Source of the DNA: Melampsora larici-populina 98AG31
Lineage: Eukaryota; Basidiomycota; Pucciniomycetes; Pucciniales; Melampsoraceae
Reading direction: 5' to 3'
NCBI RefSeq assembly: GCF_000204055.1
Contig: NW_006768821.1
Location: forward strand, 155,186-219,185
Length of the DNA: 64,000 bases
Under the pieces are notes generated by a model. It searched no databases. It saw nothing but the letters and a program-made list of their open reading frames with translations, and was not told the origin of the DNA. Of this stretch, positions 1-11,969 are shown in pieces. A program made the position numbers and the translations under genes. The first letter of the stretch is position 1. Each line of letters begins with the position of its first letter.

Positions 1-2038
1 GGATACACTTAGTAATTTGGGAACATACAGGTGCAGGATACGAGATTGAAAGCAATCAGACTCACGTTCAGTGCACCTTGAACCACTACACAACCGTCGA
101 CCGGGACATCATCATAATTAGGGTAGTCCTCTAAGTCTTCCTCGTCAAGATCAAACTCGGATTCGCCTTGAGGAGTCGGGACATCATCCTCATCATCCAA
201 TTCTTCATAATCAATTGCATCGTGAGTCAAATCGTCGTTGAGGATGATGTTGGGGACAGGAACTGAGGTGTTGGGAGGCGTGGTGGGCTTGACATGTCCA
301 GCTGCTAAACCTAGTACCTTGAGACCTTTTTTGACTACCAACCCGAGTTTGTGCGCGTAGCAGCGGACGTGATTAACGGATGAATTCCAAGCAACCGGAT
401 TCTCACAATCCCAGAACATCTGCTGCATTTCGCGCGCCATCGTATTGTTAGATGAGCCGGAGTCGGTAGTCTGTCCTAGCATGTATTGAAAGGAAGTCAG
501 GTTAGTTTTAAGCAGAAAATGACAAAAAGGTAGAATGATAAGCGAAAGGACTTATCTTTTTGTGTAGTTGATTGGCAATCAAGAACCGAGCAACTGGCTG
601 AGCAAGGAGATAACCGGACTTGTTCCAAGCAACCAATTTCAACGTGAGATGGATCGTTTGATAGTTCCAATCTTCATCAATGAAATTAGCAGATACCCCA
701 ATAAATGCATAACGCTTTCCCTTCGTGGTCCAAACGTCATGCACTAAAGAGAACTTGCCACGATTTTCCTGTCACAGCAAAGTCAAAAAGAGGGAAAATC
801 AACTCAACTTGAATGAATACAAAAAGATGGAATGGAAAAACATAAAAGACTTACTCAAACTAAAGCCACAGCAGCTGAGCTCAAGTGACCATACAAATCC
901 TTGGCAACCCCAGCAGCCCACGTAGGAGTCCTTATTTCGGCACGTCAATTCGCTAGCTTGAAGGCCGCTCGTAAAGGTACATCGTAGAATCGGTTAAAAG
1001 GCAGTGCATGCAACAGAATCCACATGACTAACACAGTGTTGCATAACTCAACACTGAAGGTTGCTTGTGAAAGAAACGAGTCCAGCGTAGGTTGACCGTC
1101 GGCGGTGTTGGAAGCAGCCAGCATGTCGGCTTGTTCTTGCTGCCACGAGAGCGGGAGGTTACAGCCGGCCTGGATTGCACGGGCACGTCGTGGGCAGGCA
1201 GATCGCCCTTTCGCACCGTCCCGGTGAGCGTAAAGGTTGTAGTGAGTACGAACCCCGCGGACAAACGTCCCCTTGCACCATCGACACCGGTAAGATCTCG
1301 GATCGTCGCCAGTCTTGGAAAAGAAAAACGAAGAAGAAAGATGGAATAGAAAGAAAAGAAATGAGAATTTAAAATTTAAAATATGAAACATAGAAGTACT
1401 CACCTCGCCTTTGATGTGGGTTGGAGGATGGTAGTACTCCAAGAGCTTGGAAACTCGTCCAAGCTGAGCACGACGGACACCTTCGGTCTCAACCACCTCA
1501 ACATCCGAGTCCTGGTTGACATCGATGACTTCTGGAACCCCGGTAACCTGTACCTGAAGTTACAAAAAAAAAAAAAATGTGGATGATTAGATCCAATAGA
1601 AACATGAAGATGAGGATGAGAGAAGAGATGACTAACCGGAGCAGGAACAATCCTCTTTTGCTTCTTTGCTGGAACTCGAGGTAAGCCAGCTGAGGCGCCA
1701 GAGCCTCGGGGACGACCTTTGGCTCGTGAGGTTGCTTTGGACTTCAAAAACTGATGTTGCTTCTTTTTCTTGGGTGGGGCCGGCAACTCCTCGATGATCA
1801 AAACAGACGAGTCGGATTGAACTTCTTCTTCGTCTGTAACATACGGACTATTGGCGATATCTAAATCAGGAAGATCACTGACACTACCACTAATCGAAGC
1901 GCGACGAATTGAAACACGTGAGTCAGGAGATTGGATAACAAAGCCTGGCTTGGGAGCAGAAGGGCTTCGGGGCCGTAGAGTACGACCAGGTCCAGTGGCA
2001 GGAGGAGCAAGCATTGAACTGGGAACAGGGGACGACAT
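1..2038 (-). CDS. hAT-superfamily transposase, 3' end beyond window
   Basis: A multi-exon transposase gene read right to left; its C-terminus lies off the left edge. Exon 1 (2038 to about 1638) encodes a Ser/Pro/Lys-rich, basic, probably disordered N-terminus. Exon 2 runs from about 1555 to 1405. Exon 3 starts near 1309 and encodes a BED-like zinc finger, with the segment YRCRWC followed by spaced His residues. An exon at about 766-555 encodes VHDVWTTKGKRYAFIGVSA, the typical hAT 'HDxWT' core, and the leftmost exon contains NHVRCYAHKLGLVVKKGL, the hAT 'NxRCxAH' motif. The family cuts and pastes DNA with an RNase H-fold catalytic domain and a C-terminal dimerisation domain, which would lie outside the window. 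No stop was seen in the exons traced. Superfamily call is firm; exact introns are not. Confidence 0.75.
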
Positions 2039-2559
2039 GATTGTATAACTATAACTCGAGCTATTAAGGATACGAATTAAAAGATAATATCGGAAGTTAG
2101 AGCAGAAGTAAATGATAAGACAGTGGTTTGTAAGTTTTATTGTTTTCGTAAAATAATTTGTTGAACAGAAGAGTGCAACTGGGGAAATCGACCTGACTCT
2201 GGGATTCACTCACCTTATATAGCATCCTGGAGGGTTTTGGCCACGGTCGTTCTGCTGTGCAGTGCCCCAAATACGTACAAAGGGATCACTACACACCATG
2301 GGATGAGGCAAAGTCAGTTGCATACTTTGTGATACTAGCGATGTAGGGAGTGAACTTACTATATCGACATCGATAGCCAAGGCGAATCCGTGACAAGATT
2401 AGGGTGTTTTTGATGATCTTCTGAGATTATCGTGAGCATTGGTGCGGTATTGGACGTTTGGAGGTGTTTGTAGGTAAGTCGAAGGGATGATTTTGCGATG
2501 GAGGGAGGGATGATGAAAGTGAGATAGTGGGATCTGGCATGACACGCTGCAGACCGCTT

Positions 2560-2760
2560 TGAGAGGTGGCAGCGGGGCGCAACTTTAGATCGCCCCACTA
2601 AAACCGCGCCCCGCTACTCGAGATTTCCCGGGTCAACAGCGGTGGCGGGACGCCTGAAGCCGCTACCCAAAAATTTGTGTATCGCCTGCGGGGCAACCCG
2701 CCCCGTCACCGCTCCGCACCCGCTTTTTGCGGCGGGTCGCTTCAACTGTTGGTGCAGCAA
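2560..2760. other. GC-rich block, candidate 5' end of the hAT element
   Basis: A GC-rich stretch with repeated GCGGGGCG/CGGGTCGC-like words stands out from AT-rich surroundings about 600 bases upstream of the hAT start codon. Fungal hAT elements often have GC-rich subterminal repeats, so this may hold the element end. The partner terminus lies outside the window, so no inverted repeat can be shown. Confidence 0.25.
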
Positions 2761-2769
2761 AACCACAGT

Positions 2770-4600
2770 TATGATAAACGAATAAAGTAGATTTGAACCT
2801 AGAATGCACAAAGAGCACAACTATCTTGGAAAAAATGGACAAGAGGTCATGTTGAAGACACTGGAAGATACATTCATTGATTTCAAAATCAAAGGAAGTA
2901 TTGACCAAGTCAGGTAGCCCTAGGTTACACCCACAACAAATGTCATGAGCTTGAGGGCATGCAAGACTTGATACTTCCAATGTAAGCAAAGAATATACCT
3001 CCCAATGTCTTCAACACTTCTGGGTGATTGGATTCGAAGAAGATACTCATCACATTTAATTAATGAACACTTACAACGACAGTTCTTCCGATAATCAGTC
3101 TAATTGGTCTAATTGAATTGAAGGTATGGTAATGTAAAGTAGATGGTAATTTGAGATCGAATGGAATAAAAAGGAGTAGTCAGTCAAAACAACTCTTAAT
3201 GACAAACATAATTGATATTGAGATTAATCAAATAATTACAATGATAGTCCTTTGGATAATTAATCTGATCAATCAACGTGAATTGAAGATATAGCAATGT
3301 GATATTGTGTTGTATCAGATAAAGTAGATTAGAAGGTGAAATCAATGGATGGATGGAAGTTGATTGTAATAAAAGAGATGAGTTAGTTGAAACCATTCTT
3401 GAAGAATTTGATTCAAAGAAGTTAGAAAGTAAAATTAATTGAACTTACTTTGATTGTATCTTAGTCAAGTACACTGTAAGTCAAGATTGATTGAAGCAAA
3501 ATCGATTAGCATGAAGTAACTCAGAAGTCCAACTTGATCAAATAAAGAAAACTATAAGTCAAGATCGATAAAGTTGAAGGCGAAATCGATTGAAGATGAT
3601 GATTTTAAAGTCAAGATCGATTGAAGCAAAATCAATTAAGCGAAATCAATTAGCATGAAGTAACTCAGAAGTCCAACTTGATCGAATAAAGAAAACTATA
3701 AGTTGAGATTGATAAAGTTGAAGGCAAAATTGATTGAAGATGATGATTTTAGCGGTCGGAAATTGAATCGATATCAATTGATTATAAAGAAGAATCAAGG
3801 AAAATAATTGAATAGATGAAATAAAAATAGTATGAGATGATGAACAAATAAGACCAAGAGAATCAAGTGAACTTACTGTTGATTGAAGAGGATTGAAGTG
3901 AGTTAGAAGGAGAGTTGAAGGAAGTAGAAGTTCAAAGGATGGGATCGAAGTGATTTGAGTTGGTAGCAAGTTGAAATGACTTGAGAGTAGGAAGTCCGAG
4001 CAATGATCTAAAGAAGAGTTAAGCAAGATCGAAGCAATTAGTAAAGAAACGATTAGGTGATTCAGATAGATAGAAAGAACTTACTAATGGATCAGTAACA
4101 AAGAGGAATCAATCAATAGTAGAAAGCGTTGATGATGGAGTTGAGAGGAGTGGAAACTCAAACTTAACTAAGTCCCTATAGATGGACTGTTAAGTTAGGT
4201 GAAAAGGTGGCAATCAGGCGGCCCACACCAATACTAATCAACGGCAAAATTGGCAGTTCTTCAGCTTTAACAGTAGTCTAAACTGGTTTTATTTTCCTTG
4301 TCTGGTGAACAAGTTGAGGGGCACAAGATCTCACAATACGCAAAGAGCACACCTGTACACTGAGTTTTTTCAACTCACAGACATATTCATTCCCTCACAA
4401 CAAACAAAGATAAAAAAACACCAAAAACAAGGATGTAACATAAAGAAGTGTAACATATAAGGTGGTGGATTTGGACACAGCTGGTGTATCATCACAAATG
4501 ATAATAACATCGTGACCAAACACAAAATATAAGCAAAATGAAGTAATGAATAATACATGGAATACAAAAATAAATGTGGTACGAGAGGAAAGATTAACAA
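2770..4600. other. AT-rich non-coding stretch with degenerate short repeats
   Basis: No convincing gene. The stretch is rich in GATTGAAG/AATTGA-type words and contains one clear tandem duplication, listed separately. Open frames here are short and unlike known proteins. Confidence 0.6.
3481..3754. repeat. Tandem duplication, two diverged units of about 130 and 144 bp
   Basis: The unit from 3481 to 3610 recurs from 3611 to about 3754. Both carry a GATTGAAGCAAAATC word, then TAACTCAGAAGTCCAACTTG, then GATAAAGTTGAAGGC, then GATGATGATTTTA, in the same order. The second unit has a 14-base insertion (an internal repeat of AAATCAATTA) and several substitutions. It has no coding capacity. Confidence 0.85.
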
Positions 4601-4604
4601 CTTT

Positions 4605-6227
4605 GAATCTATTTTCCATTGATCTTGATGATGTTGGTGGTTATTACCTCGTTCCGGAGACGTATCATTTCTTCCAGGAAGAAATTGTACCTGGTAGGAT
4701 GCATATGACGGCACATCATATCAAAATGGCCTAACCATGCATGTACTTCTTTGGCAGCAGATGAGTCATACTTAAGATGTCCGGATGGTTCATCAACCGG
4801 GATTACTGTGTCTCTGAATCAATGAGCGTCTTCGAGGCTGCTGTATATGTGTTGACTTAGTTTCAGGCCGTGATCATACAGAATAACTTGAGGTAATTTG
4901 CTGGCGAACACCTCTGTAACAAATTCCTACAAATAGTTACATTCAGATTTATGTTTTTTATAGTTTGGATGTGACTTAGTAAGTAACACTGACCTTGACC
5001 TTGCTTACGGACACACATGTTAAATAAGTCCTCCGAGCCATGATAAGACCACACGGTGACATAATGACTTGTTCATTACGAGTGCGTTTGCGAGAGAGTA
5101 TGAAATTTACACTATTAACTTCATCATTATTAGATACCACCAAAGAGGAGTCATGAGCCACAAATGACTGCATAGCAGCGATGTGGTCAGAGTTGCCACA
5201 AGTAATGGATCCCGGAATGACGCGCTCCATGCAGGGCTGTGCTCGGCAAACACCTTCAAGCAATCGAGTGTGATCGGGGCAGAACCAATCAGTCATATTT
5301 GCTAGTGGCTTATCGCAGAACCTCGCTTCGTCGTTAGGATGAAGGGATTTGAATTGGAAAGCGGAAATAGAACAAATCCAATAGCTTAGTGAGGGTTGAT
5401 CAGTGATCATTGCACGCACGGCTGGATAAAGTCTTGTTGATTAGCGAGTAAAAAAAACAATATGTGTAATGATAACTCACTTTGTTTGTCATTGTCTGTC
5501 CCAGACACAGGTACCCTCTGATCACAAGTCAAGCAGTGGTGAGTTGAGTGCTCATACCCCTCCACCTTGAGTCGTTCAAGATGGTCTTGCATAGCAGAAA
5601 AGAATAGTTGATAATTGGTGCCATTTGATACGGTTCTTAAGGGGATGTCTCGTGCATTGCAGCTCCGCAACAAGCAATGAATGTCCAAAGCTAGAGTACA
5701 CACATGCTTGCTCATGGGGACATGCGATGGCGCGTGTGTATAGTTGTAGGAAGCGACTAGGTTAGATACAAATACTCTGCATAACAGTGTCACGATTAGT
5801 AATTAGATAGCTTGGTAGAATCATGAAACCTACCCTGAAAGCATCTGGAGGTTGTTAAAGTACTCAGCGAGTTTATGAGTCATGAAGTACTTTTTGTCAA
5901 TTTGGAACATATCTTGTTGCTGGCCTTTGGCTTTGGTGTAATATTGACGAACTTCACGACAGTCCACGTAGCACGGCATGTACATGGTGCAGCAAGCTGT
6001 AACGGTAGAACATGGCCTAAGGTATTAACATTGATAATGCACTTTGCTGATGATGGGTTCCATGACTTACTGCGACAAAAACCAGTGATGTAATGTAGCA
6101 TTTCCACACCGTTGATGTCGAATAAGTAAGCGTAGATGTGACGCCTAGCGTTTTGAAGATTAGGACCAATGCAATTGATCGTGTTAGGACAATTAAGGCA
6201 GCGGGTTGTTGTAGCAAAAAAAAGCAT
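4605..6227 (-). pseudogene. KDZ transposase copy A, decayed
   Basis: Recognisable as KDZ from its order of parts, which matches copies B and D. It has a CxC5-like cluster with the YLFDINGVEMLHY segment, a LALDIHCLL segment, a CxC6-like cluster (FCPDHTRLLEGVCRAQPC) and the final NFFLEEMIRLRN helix. It is broken in several ways. The N-terminal helical region before the first Cys cluster is missing. The expected YDNACGL motif reads YDHGLKL. An in-frame TGA follows EDAH at about 4822-4824. Roughly 25 codons around the conserved HIKSHKES segment are deleted. It is the most degraded of the four KDZ copies in the window. Confidence 0.8.
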
Positions 6228-6229
6228 CT

Positions 6230-7240
6230 CAATTTATAAGCGACTCAGGATAACTAAGAAATAGTTTAACTAATTGGTTAAAACAATCAAGTATTTGCTA
6301 TGATTGATGTAATAAATATCAATAATGTGACGAGCAGGAAATGGTTATTGAAGGGAAAATTTGAGGACAACTACCCAGTGCTAAGATGAAATGGTCTACG
6401 GTGTGATGGAGATGGTTGAATCTAGTTGGCGTTTGAGTGCTACTATATATACCCCAAAGTTTTCTTTAATGGCAACTCCCTTGGCCATACCTTTGGATTT
6501 ACAACAAAAAAAAATTGTTTGGGTGACGTTCAGCTAATTGCACTGTGCACAAATATGTTGAAGGTCATAATATCTCTGCTTTTGTTTGGCAGTTGACCAC
6601 GCTGAGGCTTCTATGCTTATGACACATCCGGTGGTCAAATATGTAAATTGACTCGAGCGTTGTGTAGTTATAGATGGTAAGCGGAATTCCAACTATAAAC
6701 CCTCGGTCATAATAGTACCTCGAATCTCCTTTTGGAGAAAGGTGACATATTTATGCTGTGAGTCGGGGATATGGCGCTGGCGTTATTACAAGGAGTATAC
6801 GCTTTGTCGTGGTATTTAATAACCACGTGTGGTCTTGTCTGTAGCCTTAAGTTGTTGTTATATTCACATCAAGTTCTCTACGCGTCAAGGATTTCCGGTT
6901 CGCTTTGGATTGGTTTATTTTCATGTTACTTTCATTATTAATGATCAAGTTAGGAATTCTAGAGGCAGTCGAATGAGAATGGACAGTTACGGTTTGAGTG
7001 TCTGATATTTCTTTTAATAAGTCTTTTGGGAACAGGTTGAATGTGACCTGTGCTTTTTCTTTTATGACCGTGGTTATGCGTTTATGATAGTGTTATGAAT
7101 TTTATTATATATTAGCTTTGTTTGTACCACCCAGTTTCTTTCCTCATCGGAAAGAAACTGTAAGTGTCTTTTTATTTTTCTTCATCATCTTCTACTTTTT
7201 ACGAATCACTCTCTAACGCTTATTTTTACAAACACTTCTC
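6230..7240. other. Non-coding stretch
   Basis: No gene is recognised between the start of KDZ copy A and the tandem repeats. The sequence is AT-rich with only short meaningless open frames. Confidence 0.5.
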
Positions 7241-7246
7241 GACTAG

Positions 7247-7723
7247 ATTTGATTTTTACTTTACTCACGTCTATCCCGTTCTACAACGTTTGGCTTAAAC
7301 ACCCTGTTGCTACTTGCACAGGTTTGTCCTAGTTTTTCTCTATTTTTACTTTTTCCTTAGCTAATTTGTGTGCGTGGTTAGGTGTGTTATACTTTTTCAG
7401 TAGCTCTTTCGAAGCTCTGTTGGCTTGTGCCGATACTTACATTGCACCTGATTGCCCCAGGTTAGTGTCATTACATGATCGGAAAGAAACTATTTGATTT
7501 TTACTTTACTCCCTCTATTCCGTTCTCCAACGTTTGCCTTAAACTCCCTGTTGCTACTTGCACAGGTGTGTTATACTTTTTCAGTAGCTCTTTCGAAGCT
7601 CTGTTGGCTTGTGCCAATACTTACGTCTCACCTGATTGCCCCAGGTGTGTTATACTTTTTCAGTAGATCTTTCGAAGCTCTGTTGGCTTGTGCCAATACT
7701 TACGTTGCACCTGATTGCCCCAG
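7247..7723 (+). repeat. Two-part tandem repeat (75-bp A, 79-bp B units)
   Basis: A units lie at 7247-7321 and 7492-7565; each ends with TTGCTACTTGCACAG. B units lie at 7382-7460, 7566-7644 and 7645-7723. All three B units are exactly 79 bp and end in GATTGCCCCAG. Copies differ by only a few substitutions. The last two B units are directly head to tail; the first is separated from its A unit by about 60 bases. Every unit ends in a pyrimidine/CAG context followed by GT, like a 3' splice site. A shorter shared word, ATCGGAAAGAAACT, precedes each A region. Confidence 0.9.
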
Positions 7724-8039
7724 GTGTTGCCCTATTACTACGGCCACAGCCTTCTCTTTTCGAACGAGCTTCTGTTTTCTCACGCTTTAACCGCGGACTT
7801 ACTGATTTACTGATGTATCACGATAGTGACGAATCATAGTGAAATGATGTTCACACATATCATTATAATTTGTGTACTCTCTGAATTCCAATTGAAAATA
7901 ATAATATTAGAGTCATAAAATTGGTTTTATAAAATAACTAAAAAACAATTAACCAATGGTTATTATTTGAAAATACATGAAAATACGTGAACACATAATA
8001 ATAAGATGGACAGAACATCATCATGTCCACCAGCAACGT

Positions 8040-10378
8040 TTATAGCGGTACGGTGGTAAATTCAATGTTTCCACAGAAAATCACATCCTGTCGTTGTTTA
8101 AGTCTCTCCACTGTACGCCTGTTGTGTAGCCGTATCATCTCCTCCAGGAAAAAGTTGTACTTTACTTGATGCATGTTGCGACATATGGAGTCAAAGTGAC
8201 CAAACCACACGTTGATCACCTCAGCCGCTGAAGCATTGAACCTCCAACCTTTTGGCCCCTTGAGTTTGGGGAACAGGGCGGGATCGTTATTAACTCGGCA
8301 GGTGGTATGTGACTCTTTGTGTGACTTGATGTGGAAAGTGTCCACGGGTAGCATTCTATTTTGGAAAAGTTGTGCGTCTTCGGGATTGGTTTGTATGTGT
8401 GAATATAGCCCACATGCGTTGTCGTAGAATATCACTTGCAGTAAGTTATTGGGGAAGACTTCTTTCATGAATTCCTGCGTTCATGGTTTTTTGAGAATTA
8501 CATTAGTTTTTGCCTGGTTGTATCAATCACAGACTAAATGCTACTGTACCTTCACTTTGGGCACCAACTCTGACTTATAGAACGTCTTGCGAGCCAATAT
8601 GATTCCACAAGTTGACACGACTAGCTGTTCATTGTGCGTACGTTGGCGGGATAGCATCGTTTTTGGTTTTTTTGGGTTACTTGCGCCTCCGTCGCGAGCA
8701 CCCTCGTGTTCTCGCTCCTCTACATCTTCAAACATGAGCTCGTCATTGTTTAATTCAACTTCGCCAGTTTTTCCAGATAGAAGAGTGCTCGGATCTACAT
8801 TGAGGCGAGCCCCGGGTCGTGTGAACCTTATGGGAAGACCGAAAAGTGATGTATTTTGTTCCTTGAACGCTAAGTAAGCTGCAACATGATCAGGGTTTGT
8901 ACACGTGTTGGAACGGGGCGCAGCTCTCTCAACACAAGGCTGGGCTTGGCAGATGTTTTCGAGTATCTTCCTATGCTTTGGGCAGTGGCGGTGGTTTACC
9001 TTCTCGAGCGGTATGTCGCAGTAATTTAGGTCGTAGGTAGGATCAAAGGTCCTCAGTTGTAGCTCGCATATGCTACAACACCAGCAACCTATGGTAATCC
9101 CATCGGTCACTACAGTCCGCATGACTAATGCAGGTCAAGTACGCTTCAGGTCTTCCCCAGATTTGCGTGAGTTAAGGCAGGTGGGGAACGCACCAGAAGA
9201 CTTGTCGGTTCGACCGGCGATGGGAGTCAGATGAGTGCATTTGGAGCACACATGAACTGCATCAAAGCTTCCTTCGCATTCCAGCCATAGTAGATGCTGT
9301 TTCATAGCGGAAAAAAAATGACGGTCATCTGCCCCGTCGGCATCGCTTTTCAGTCGAAGGCCTCGCGCGTTGGTGCTTCTCATCAGGCGGTGAATGTCCA
9401 GGGCCAATGAACAAACATTGTTGCTGAGTCTTTGCTTAAAGTTTTGGTCTTGGAAAAAGTTGGGGTGATTTGCGCTGAGCGGCGCATGGGCTTGGTTGTA
9501 AGCCAGTACTAGGTTATGAACAGATACTCTGTACATATATGCAGGTGTACATTTGTCAGTATATAATTGAACCATTTTGAATAGGTGAAATTTCTTTTTA
9601 CGCGGCTAATGACTGAAGGTGGTTGAAATAGTGTGCCAGTCGGTGGCTCATGAAGTATTGTTGTGTAACCTGGAAGTAACCATCTGGTTGCCCTTCTTGA
9701 AGGGAGTAATACTCCCTGGTATTACCGTAACGAACGTAACTGGGTGTGTATGTGGTGTTGCATCCTTCAAGAACATGTCAATATGTTGATTTGGATAGAC
9801 GCATACTTTAATGTTGATTACTTACGACGGCAGTACACTGAGAAGTATTGAACAGTCTCGATGCCGTGAATGTCCATTAGGTAGGCGTACATTTGCGGCC
9901 ATATTCTAAGTTTTGATCCAAATAATCTTTGCTCGGCAATATTTTGATGTTTGCAGGTGAGGCAGTGGAGAGTTGAAGGGTGGAAGGTGTGTTCTGGGAT
10001 GATCATTGAACCTTTAGGCGTATTTGAAGAGGGAATGCCACATTGATAGAATAAGGTGTTGCCGTATTTGCATTTTGGTAAGGCGTCGCGGTAAAGGTAC
10101 CATAGCTGCACCCAGCTGGAAGATGGTTGACCAGAGTCAAGGCACCTAGTCAGAAACTGCAGGGGTGGGTTGTGTGGGTCACATAGGGTTGCGTCCATGT
10201 TTCGCTGCAAGAAGTCAGCCGAAAGAGTCGTGAAAGTTGACAACTGACTCAAAGTGAGAGTTTCATGCAAGATAGGGTAAAATTGTTGTAGTTGTTGCAT
10301 TAAGTCCTTAACAAGCATTGTCATTGTGTCGTAGTGGTTCCTGAGTGTTGCCGCGTATGGTGTGACAAAAGTTAACAA
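8040..10378 (-). CDS. KDZ transposase with CxC5/CxC6 cysteine clusters, copy B
   Basis: A five-exon gene, read right to left, apparently intact. Exon 1 (from 10378, or the internal Met at 10318, to about 9826) holds a helical N-terminus and the first zinc cluster (HCLTCKHQN, then YLMDIHGIETVQY and a CRR end). Exon 2 (about 9768-9600) has CNTTYTPSYV and the YFMSHRLAHYFNHL segment. Exon 3 (about 9535-9185) contains LALDIHRLM. Exon 4 (about 9124-8555) carries VTDGITIG, the CxC6-like cluster with CPKHRKILENICQAQPC, and an acidic linker. Exon 5 (about 8470-8040) has FYDNACGL, HIKSHKESHTTC, WRFNASAAE and NFFLEEMI. These match the KDZ (Kyakuja-Dileera-Zisupton) RNase H-fold transposases of basidiomycetes. 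I saw no stop or frameshift, making this the best candidate for an active copy. Confidence 0.85.
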
Positions 10379-10389
10379 TCTGCTTTCAT

Positions 10390-10970
10390 TTCCAGAGGGG
10401 AAGAGGGGACTATCATTGCATATGAGTTGACCCTCAAAAATTGTATTTCAATTTATTTTGTATGTTCATTTTATTTTTGTGAAGGACTTTTTCCGTTTGA
10501 GAAGCCCTGTCTGGTTGTTACGATCCTGTAACACTTGGACTCACCGGTGAAAGACGCGCACGAGATGTCACAGATAGACAAATAGTCCTTAGTTGTACAA
10601 GCCACGTAGTTCTATTTCCTCAACCGACAATCTATCAAACTAATCAGAACACCCGCTGAGAAGAGCATCTTGTGACACCGCTACCCTCCGTTCCCAAGCC
10701 ATAGACCGGGCCTTAACATATTGTCGGTTCTCATACTTAACGGACGGTTGAAGATTGAAAACGATACAAGAAAAGAAGAACACACTTTAGAAAAATTGAT
10801 ATTAAGAAGAACAAGATTGAAGATTAAGATTAGTGCTTAAAATAAAAGAAATCAGATTTAGATTAGATTAGAACTCAGAAGAACAAGATTGAAGCTGAAA
10901 ACAACGTTTGAACTTAAAAGGATGCTTTGTGGCAAGAATATAGACAATAGGATGAACATATCGAATACTC
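10390..10970. other. Non-coding, A-rich on the + strand
   Basis: No gene. Two AGAAGAACAAGATTGAAG words occur near 10800 and 10885. A small palindrome GTTAC-6-GTAAC lies near 10515. Nothing further is supported. Confidence 0.5.
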
Positions 10971-11159
10971 GAGTTTTTTCAAACAGTTTTGTTGTTTGCC
11001 ATTTTCTCTCAACAACCACATCTTGTCAATGCTTTCACTTTGGTCCACGTGTATGTCTCTGAATGTGTGTCCAGTGCTTCTTGTCCAACTCACGTCATCC
11101 TCTACTAATCCATCACTTGAAGCAATAAGGACCGTCACAGCAAGGGTATTACACGATGG

Positions 11160-11757
11160 CACCGCGGGAATGATTAAGTTCAAAACCCGATTGAGCGAAG
11201 TTGCGGTGTCCAGGTCCGCAACTTTTCTCAATCACGGATTTCGTTCACATCTCGTTCACATCTCGTTCACAGGTTTCCCTCGAGCTATCCTCTGCTACAC
11301 CAATCTCCTTCTCGACGCGTGGTCATATGTAGTACATACATAGAATCCCTTGCAAGTCATCAGACATCGTCCTTGCCACTATGTATTCTGGTCTTACTCT
11401 CCAGGTTTCATTGCAGTGGCTTTTGTCACACTGCAAGAAGCATTGTCCCTACACCATTCTTTACGTCGCTCACCACTGATGCTAAACAACAATGAACTTG
11501 ATGAACCTTTTGAGATACGGACAGGGAATTGGTGGATGGTGTGATGGAAAATATGATCTTTGTTTGTGATCCAGATGATCAATCAGCAAAGAAAGGAGCT
11601 TGGCACGGAGTCATGTACAAGGGAGAGTACAACTCAAGGGAAACCTGTGAACGAGATGTGAACCAGATGTGAACAAGATCGGTGATTGAGCAAAGTTGCG
11701 GACTCGGACACCGCAACTTCGCTCAATCGGGGTTTGAACTTGATCATTCCCGCGGTG
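11160..11757. mobile_element. MITE with CACCGCGGG termini, TSD TGG (copy 1)
   Basis: Left end CACCGCGGGAATGATTAAG and right end the complement of a near-identical sequence. The inverted similarity extends about 120 bases inward and includes GTTCACATCTC-type subterminal repeats. The 3-base duplication TGG lies at 11157-11159 and 11758-11760. The other tRNA arm keeps the uninterrupted site (20336-20345 read on the minus strand), so the insertion and the 3-base duplication are directly demonstrated. It contains no transposase. The CAC start and 3-base duplication fit the CMC (CACTA/Mirage/Chapaev) group. Confidence 0.92.
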
Positions 11758-11801
11758 TGGCTACCTCAAAACTGATAGCCTAATACCGGCGTTGTTGTCA
11801 T

Positions 11802-11894
11802 GGAGATCTGGCCGAGTGGTCTAAGGCGCCGTCTTAAGGATACTTCGGGTAATCCGGCGGTCTTCGGGCGTGGGTTCGAATCCCACGGTCTTCA
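11802..11894 (+). tRNA. tRNA-Leu(AAG) with intron
   Basis: The 7-bp acceptor stem is GGAGATC/GGTCTTC with discriminator A. The D arm GGCCGAGTGG...AAGGC gives an A box. The anticodon stem CCGTC pairs with GGCGG if a roughly 15-base intron is removed after position 37. The anticodon loop is then TTAAGGN and the anticodon AAG. A short variable arm with a TTCG tetraloop is followed by T arm GTGGG-TTCGAAT-CCCAC. Without the intron the anticodon stem cannot form. A UAA reading with a different stem fits much worse. Confidence 0.88.
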
Positions 11895-11897
11895 GGG

Positions 11898-11969
11898 TCT
11901 TTGTTAGTATAGTGGTCAGTACTCCCGCTTGTCACGCGGGCAACCGGGGTTCGAGTCCCCGACAGAGAG
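11898..11969 (+). tRNA. tRNA-Asp(GTC)
   Basis: The acceptor stem is TCTTTGT/ACAGAGA with discriminator G, as expected for tRNA-Asp. The anticodon arm is CCCGC-TTGTCAC-GCGGG (anticodon GTC) and the T arm is built around GGTTCGAGTCC. It starts only three bases after tRNA-Leu, so the pair is probably transcribed as a dimer by RNA polymerase III. A run of seven T from 11974 is the likely terminator. Confidence 0.93.

Noticed and set aside
1028..1349. Overlapping frames on both strands across the hAT zinc-finger exon
   Set aside because: They are shadows of the transposase exon in other frames.
10500..10920. Possible solo LTR starting TGTTACG near 10515
   Set aside because: No matching end, no target duplication and no primer-binding site were found; a short palindrome alone is not enough.
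10996..11343. A long plus-strand open frame, with a similar frame in the right arm near 20277-20771
   Set aside because: The two frames are simply the duplicated tRNA-arm DNA read in one frame; in the left arm the frame runs into the MITE. There is no independent sign of coding.
11802..11894. Reading the Leu tRNA as anticodon UAA
   Set aside because: That reading leaves the anticodon stem unpaired; the AAG reading with an intron gives a full 5-bp stem.
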